The notes below the pieces were generated by a model that worked only from the letters and a program-made list of their open reading frames with translations, made no database searches and was not told where the DNA came from. From the NCBI GenBank assembly GCA_023390905.1, contig JAEWBY010000074.1, forward strand, positions 1 to 14,548: a stretch of DNA of 14,548 nucleotides, given 5' to 3'. Shown here one piece after another: positions 8,391 through 14,548 of the stretch. Origin of the DNA: Pseudomonadota bacterium. Lineage in GTDB: Bacteria > Pseudomonadota > Gammaproteobacteria > Xanthomonadales > Xanthomonadaceae. The position numbers were made by a program, and so were the translations under genes. The first letter of the stretch is position 1. Each line of letters begins with the position of its first letter.

Positions 8391-10148
8391 ATGTTGAATT
8401 TGAAAAATTTTGATAATTTTAATTTTGTTTCATCTACTGATGAAAATTACGATGAATTCGATTTTCTTTCTTTACTTTTAGAAAGTGGGGTCGGATTTAC
8501 TGGAGAAGATTTCTCTGAAGCAATGTTTGAAGAAGGTGACGAGGAATCGTTCGATTCAAATATGACTGGTGTTGTTCTGTCTTTCAAAGATTCTGTTGTT
8601 ACGATAGCAGGACTTGAGGGTGTTCAGGCAAACGAGTTGATTTATTTCGCTGGTGGAGCAACTGGAGTTGCTTTGAACTTGGAGTATAGTATAGTAAAAG
8701 CGTTAGTTTTCGGGGGTTCTGATAGCGTTCGAACTTCTGAGATAGTTTCTCGTTCTGAAGTTGTTATGCAAGTTGGGGTTGGAGCTCAAGTTTTGGGACG
8801 CATTATTAACCCGCTAGGTGTTGCTATCGACGGTTTTGGAGAAATTCAATTCGAAGAATTCCGTGCAATTGAGAAAAAAGCGCCTGGAGTTATTACTCGT
8901 AAAAAAATCAACGAACCAGTTGAAACTGGTTTGAAAGTTGTTGATTCATTGGTTCCAATTGGTCGTGGACAACGTGAGTTGATTCTTGGAGATCGTAAAA
9001 CTGGTAAGACTACTATCGCAATTGATACTATTTTGAACCAATTGGAGACAAAGCGTAAGTTTCGTGCTGTTATCTCCTGTGTATACGTCGCTATTGGTAA
9101 ACGTATGTCAGAGATTGTTCGTATTTCTCGTTTATTGAGAGCGCAAGGAGTAGACCGTGCAACAGCGTTGGTTGTTGCTCGTGCTTCGGACCCAGCGTCG
9201 TTGCAGTTTATCGCTCCTTACTCTGCTTGTACTATGGCTGAGTACTTTACTTACAAAGGTCATCATGCGCTTATTATTTATGATGATTTGACTAGACATG
9301 CCGATGCATATCGTCAAATTTCTCTTTTGTTGAGACGTCCTGTTGGTCGTGAGGCTTATCCTGGGGATATTTTTTACTTACACTCTCGTTTGTTAGAGCG
9401 TGCAGTTAAGTTGAGTATGGCTTTTGGTGGTGGTTCTTTAACGGCTCTACCGATTGTTGAAACAATTCAAGGAGATGTTTCAGCCTATATTCCAACTAAC
9501 GTAATTTCTATTACTGACGGACAGATTTATTTGGATTTGAACCGTCATCAAGAGGGAAATCGTCCGGCTGTTGATCCTGGTATTTCTGTTAGTCGCGTTG
9601 GTTCATCAGCTCAATCGAAAATGATGAAGCGTTTGGCGGGTTCTTTGAAGCTTGAATTGGCACAATTCCGCGAAGTAGAGCAATTTTCTAAATTTGGTTC
9701 TGAACTTGATGCAGCAACGAGAGCTCTATTGTTTAGAGGTAACTTGATGGTTGGTATGCTACGTCAAGGACGTAATAGACCAATGTCTATGTTCAAACAA
9801 TTAATGGTTTTTTATTTGACTTCAACAGATTTCTTTCAAAATACTGTTGCAGCAGATTCTTCGATTGATCTTCTAGACTATTTGGCTAGTCTTTATTTAT
9901 TCTTAGAACTATCTATTTTTTTTTTACCTCCTAAAATTTCTTTAGAAAAACAAAATGTTGTTATGCGTGAATTACTTGACGCGTTGGTGAAAATTCATTT
10001 TGCTTTCTATTTAAATCCAGAGAGAGCGCGTCACGACCTAGCTCAGTCTGACACGGAGTTAGCTGCAATTTCGGCTAAATACGGTGCGACTGTTGCTGAT
10101 GTTCTAATTTTAGCGAACTTTGTAGAAAACTTTGTTGACGTAGAGTAA
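8391..10148 (+). CDS. atp1: ATP synthase F1 subunit alpha, extended at both ends
   Basis: Alpha subunit of the catalytic F1 head in the matrix, which binds nucleotide without hydrolysing it. It is 585 residues against about 505-515. The core begins near residue 58 (MTGVVLSFKDSVVTIAGLEG). The Walker A is GDRKTGKT (200-207), Walker B is ALIIYDDL (293-300), the LHSRLLERA segment is at 330-338, and the arginine-finger region is DPGISVSRVGSSAQ (395-408; R402). Three oddities stand out. The P-loop has Lys where nearly all alpha subunits have Gln (GDRQTGKT). The first ~57 residues are very acidic (DENYDEFDF, FEEGDEESFD) and unlike the usual N-terminus. The region after 465 is long and divergent, with a hydrophobic patch YLFLELSIFFLPP. 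The gene has no Trp codon of either type, and its codons are less T-heavy than those of its neighbours. TAA stop at 10146-10148. Confidence 0.95.
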   Translation: MLNLKNFDNFNFVSSTDENYDEFDFLSLLLESGVGFTGEDFSEAMFEEGDEESFDSNMTGVVLSFKDSVVTIAGLEGVQANELIYFAGGATGVALNLEYSIVKALVFGGSDSVRTSEIVSRSEVVMQVGVGAQVLGRIINPLGVAIDGFGEIQFEEFRAIEKKAPGVITRKKINEPVETGLKVVDSLVPIGRGQRELILGDRKTGKTTIAIDTILNQLETKRKFRAVISCVYVAIGKRMSEIVRISRLLRAQGVDRATALVVARASDPASLQFIAPYSACTMAEYFTYKGHHALIIYDDLTRHADAYRQISLLLRRPVGREAYPGDIFYLHSRLLERAVKLSMAFGGGSLTALPIVETIQGDVSAYIPTNVISITDGQIYLDLNRHQEGNRPAVDPGISVSRVGSSAQSKMMKRLAGSLKLELAQFREVEQFSKFGSELDAATRALLFRGNLMVGMLRQGRNRPMSMFKQLMVFYLTSTDFFQNTVAADSSIDLLDYLASLYLFLELSIFFLPPKISLEKQNVVMRELLDALVKIHFAFYLNPERARHDLAQSDTELAAISAKYGATVADVLILANFVENFVDVE

Positions 10149-10203
10149 CTTTACTCCGTTAACTTGTTTTTGAACTTTATAATTTTGTTTAGTTAGATTA
10201 AAC

Positions 10204-10228
10204 ATACTGATTTGTTCAGTATTTTTTA
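10204..10228 (+). terminator. Perfect 7-bp hairpin with T tail between atp1 and rnl
   Basis: ATACTGA (10204-10210) and TCAGTAT (10216-10222) pair perfectly around the five-base loop TTTGT, followed directly by a run of T. It has the layout of an intrinsic terminator or an RNA processing signal and lies about 27 bases upstream of the LSU rRNA. It could separate the protein-gene transcript from the rRNA unit. Function is inferred from shape only. Confidence 0.45.
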
Positions 10229-10254
10229 CTGCGATCTGTTTTTTTTTTTAATTT

Positions 10255-13287
<3,033 letters not shown>

Positions 13288-13351
13288 TTGGCTTTTTTGG
13301 AAGTTTTCCTTTTTTTTATTGCTGGGTTGCTATTCATTACTGATTTGACTT

Positions 13352-13456
13352 AAAAACCGCACGCGTGGATCCACACTAACTCGTATCGAACTAGTCTTGT
13401 GAAAAACGCGTGTTATGGAAGTACTGACTAAGCGTTGGGAGATAAAGTTGGTTTTT
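13352..13456 (+). rRNA. rrn5: Mitochondrial 5S rRNA
   Basis: The stretch folds as a 5S rRNA. Helix I is AAAAACC (13352-13358) with GGTTTTT (13450-13456). Helix II is CACGCGT (13360-13366) with ACGCGTG (13406-13412), a perfect 7 bp. Helix III is CACA (13372-13375) with TGTG (13398-13401), continued by CTA/TAG across a bulge on the 3' side. Loop C (13379-13391) has 13 bases and carries CGAAC in the place known from bacterial 5S. TATGGAAGT (13415-13423) and TTGGGAGATA (about 13435) match the loop E strands of bacterial 5S (GATGGTAGT, GCGAGAGTA). At about 105 bases it is short, and the AU-rich helix I is the least certain part. It sits 64 bases after the LSU rRNA, the bacterial order. Confidence 0.85.
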
Positions 13457-13491
13457 TTATCGTTGGTGGGTGGCAACTGTCTATAACATTG

Positions 13492-13565
13492 GCGCTCATA
13501 GCTCAATTGGATAGAGCGTCGGTCTTCGAAACCGAAGGTTCTAGGTTCGAGTCCTGGTGGGCGTG
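13492..13565 (+). tRNA. trnR(ucg): tRNA-Arg (TCG)
   Basis: Acceptor GCGCTCA/TGGGCGT includes G-U pairs. The anticodon stem TCGGT/ACCGA closes loop CTTCGAA (TCG), the T stem is CTAGG/CCTGG, and the discriminator is G. It begins 35 bases after the 5S rRNA. Confidence 0.92.
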
Positions 13566-13571
13566 TTATAA

Positions 13572-13644
13572 GGCGGAGTGGAGAAGTGGTTATCTCGTCA
13601 GGCTCATAATTTGAAGGTCGTTGGTTCGAATCCAACCTCCGCCG
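13572..13644 (+). tRNA. trnM(cau): tRNA-Met (CAT), probably initiator
   Basis: Acceptor GGCGGAG/CTCCGCC is perfect and the anticodon loop is CTCATAA (CAT). The D-arm start TGGAG, the segment CTCGTCAGGCTCATAA and the segment GAAGGTCGTTGGTTC closely follow bacterial initiator tRNA, so this is probably the initiator. It does not show all initiator marks: position 1-72 is a G-C pair and the anticodon stem TCAGG/TTTGA lacks the three G-C pairs. An elongator role cannot be excluded. Confidence 0.85.
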
Positions 13645-13693
13645 TTTTTGTTGGCATATATTAGTAAATAATGTGTTCAAGTGTGATAAAAAG

Positions 13694-13765
13694 GGGGTTG
13701 TAGTTTAATGGTAAAATGCTGGCTTGTCGCGCCACGCGATATGGGTTCAACTCCCGTCATCCCCG
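13694..13765 (+). tRNA. trnD(guc): tRNA-Asp (GTC)
   Basis: Anticodon loop TTGTCGC (GTC) on stem CTGGC/GCCAC, T stem ATGGG/CCCGT, discriminator G. Acceptor GGGGTTG/CATCCCC has a T-T mismatch at position 5-68; the other six pairs form. Confidence 0.9.
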
Positions 13766-13787
13766 GTCATGTGTTTTGTTTTATTGT

Positions 13788-13872
13788 GGGAGGATGGCTG
13801 AGTGGTTGAAGGCGTCGGTCTTGAAAACCGAAGGGTAGGTTTATCTCGCAGGTTCGAATCCTGTTCCTCTCT
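13788..13872 (+). tRNA. trnS(uga): tRNA-Ser (TGA), class II
   Basis: Acceptor GGGAGGA/TCCTCTC, anticodon stem TCGGT/ACCGA with loop CTTGAAA (TGA) for UCN codons, and a long variable arm (GGGTAGGTTTATCTC) typical of class II. T stem GCAGG/CCTGT. Confidence 0.92.
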
Positions 13873-13874
13873 AT

Positions 13875-13948
13875 GCGACTGTAGCTTAATTGGGTAGAGC
13901 GTTCGTTTTGCAAGTGAAAGGTTACGGGTTCAAGTCCCGTCGGTTGCA
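13875..13948 (+). tRNA. trnA(ugc): tRNA-Ala (TGC)
   Basis: Acceptor GCGACTG/CGGTTGC, anticodon loop TTTGCAA (TGC) on stem TTCGT/GTGAA, T stem ACGGG/CCCGT, discriminator A. The usual G3-U70 identity pair is present (third pair G-T). It starts two bases after the trnS discriminator. Confidence 0.93.
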
Positions 13949-13952
13949 AGTC

Positions 13953-14025
13953 CAGTACGTGACGGAATGGTTAACGTGTCCGTTTTGGGGGCGGGAAATT
14001 GAAGGTTCGAGTCCTTCCGTACTGA
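13953..14025 (+). tRNA. trnP(ugg): tRNA-Pro (TGG)
   Basis: Acceptor CAGTACG/CGTACTG is perfect. The anticodon loop TTTGGGG gives TGG; the stem TCCGT/GCGGG includes G-U pairs. T stem GAAGG/CCTTC, discriminator A. Confidence 0.93.
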
Positions 14026-14047
14026 TTGTTATTTTTTTTCTTTTATT

Positions 14048-14120
14048 GTGCCCTTAGCTTAATGGATAGAGTGGTGGTTTTCTAAGCCTTCAGATATAGG
14101 TTCGACTCCTATAGGGCACG
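14048..14120 (+). tRNA. trnR(ucu): tRNA-Arg (TCT)
   Basis: Acceptor GTGCCCT/AGGGCAC is perfect; the T stem ATAGG/CCTAT and discriminator G are normal. The anticodon loop TTTCTAA gives TCT for AGA/AGG. The anticodon stem GTGGT/GCCTT is weak, with a T-T mismatch and G-U pairs. Confidence 0.9.
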
Positions 14121-14148
14121 ATTCCTGGCTTCATTTGTAAACTCCAGG

Positions 14149-14221
14149 GGGTGTATAGCTCAATTGGTAGAGCGGTGGCCTTTTAAGCCAAGGGTTCTAG
14201 GTTCGAGTCCTAGTGCGCCTA
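14149..14221 (+). tRNA. trnK(uuu): tRNA-Lys (TTT)
   Basis: Acceptor GGGTGTA/TGCGCCT pairs with three G-U pairs. The anticodon loop CTTTTAA gives TTT; the stem GTGGC/GCCAA has a G-A mismatch at its base. T stem CTAGG/CCTAG, discriminator A. Confidence 0.92.
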
Positions 14222-14248
14222 CGAGTTTAACGGACCTGTATGTTTGGA

Positions 14249-14329
14249 GAGAAGGTGGCTGAGTGGTTAAGGCGGCAGACTGTAAATCTGTTGGTAGTAC
14301 CGTCACAGGTTCGAATCCTGTTCTTCTCA
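14249..14329 (+). tRNA. trnY(gua): tRNA-Tyr (GTA), class II
   Basis: Acceptor GAGAAGG/TCTTCTC, anticodon stem GCAGA/TCTGT with loop CTGTAAA (GTA), T stem ACAGG/CCTGT, discriminator A. The long variable arm GGTAGTACC is the bacterial form of tRNA-Tyr; eukaryotic cytosolic and many animal mitochondrial versions have a short one. Confidence 0.93.
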
Positions 14330-14346
14330 ACTTAATTGAAGTTTTT

Positions 14347-14420
14347 GCACCCTTCATCTAGTTGGTTTAGGATGTTGCTCTTTCACAGCAAAAACAAGGG
14401 TTCGAATCCCTTAGGGTGTA
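14347..14420 (+). tRNA. trnE(uuc): tRNA-Glu (TTC)
   Basis: Acceptor GCACCCT/AGGGTGT, anticodon stem TTGCT/AGCAA with loop CTTTCAC (TTC), T stem AAGGG/CCCTT, discriminator A. Confidence 0.93.
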
Positions 14421-14461
14421 GTAGTTATTACGCTGTAATGTAAGGCGAACACGGCTGAAGA

Positions 14462-14542
14462 GCTCGCTTGGCGGAATGGTAGACGCGGTAGACTCAAAAT
14501 CTATTTCTTCATAGAGTGTCGGTTCAAGTCCGATAGCGGGTA
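14462..14542 (+). tRNA. trnL(caa): tRNA-Leu (CAA), class II
   Basis: Acceptor GCTCGCT/AGCGGGT, anticodon loop CTCAAAA giving CAA for UUG, variable arm around TTTCTTCATAGAG, T stem GTCGG/CCGAT, discriminator A. UUA codons are common in the protein genes but no TAA-anticodon tRNA-Leu lies in the window, so one is expected elsewhere. Confidence 0.92.
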
Positions 14543-14548
14543 TTTGAG

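Noticed and set aside
13330..14357. Minus-strand open frames with SNQRP, GLEPRTFG and TGLEPVTF-like peptides
   Set aside because: These are well-known false proteins made by translating the antisense of tRNA genes (the T arm GGTTCGA and its context). They lie exactly over the tRNAs and the 5S rRNA. The same applies to the frames at 2082-2311 over trnI and the SSU rRNA 3' end.
14427..14439. ATTAC-GCT-GTAAT mini-hairpin between trnE and trnL
   Set aside because: Five AT-rich pairs around a three-base loop are expected by chance in such DNA.

Overview
This window looks like a large contiguous piece of a mitochondrial genome from a unicellular eukaryote (protist). Four things point to this. All the protein genes are classic mitochondrial ones: cob, atp6, cox3, atp4, atp8, cox1 and atp1. 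TGA is read as tryptophan at about 24 positions, most of them at conserved Trp sites. The two ribosomal RNAs are near full bacterial length. Genes are tightly packed, all on the + strand, and the sense strand is very T-rich. Mitochondrial atp1 and atp4, a mitochondrial 5S rRNA and a UGA=Trp code together suggest a gene-rich protist mitogenome. An amoebozoan or another early-diverging lineage is possible, but the sequence alone does not settle the lineage. cox2, atp9, all nad genes, ribosomal protein genes and several tRNAs are absent here, so the window is only part of the molecule.

Layout: positions 1-34 are a pure C run that cuts off the 5' acceptor strand of a tRNA-Thr. A block of six tRNAs (Thr, His, Arg-GCG, Phe, Cys, Leu-TAG) runs to 573. 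Next come the small-subunit rRNA (about 630-2185) and trnI(gat). The protein block is cob (2409-3632), atp6 (3659-4399), cox3 (4413-5384), atp4 (5395-5901), atp8 (5926-6339), cox1 (6381-8153) and atp1 (8391-10148). It is followed by the large-subunit rRNA (about 10255-13287) and a 5S rRNA (about 13352-13456). A second block of eleven tRNAs (Arg-TCG, Met, Asp, Ser-TGA, Ala, Pro, Arg-TCT, Lys, Tyr, Glu, Leu-CAA) fills the rest.

How the genes work together: cob, cox1 and cox3 are core subunits of respiratory complexes III and IV. atp1, atp4, atp6 and atp8 are subunits of the F1Fo ATP synthase. The rRNAs, 5S rRNA and tRNAs serve the organellar ribosome that makes these proteins. Two bacterial-style neighbourhoods survive: trnI(gat) directly after the SSU rRNA, and 5S directly after the LSU rRNA. 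The least routine features are the 5S rRNA, the terminal extensions on Cox1, Cox3 and Atp1, an unusual Lys in the Atp1 P-loop, and hairpins flanking the rRNA genes.
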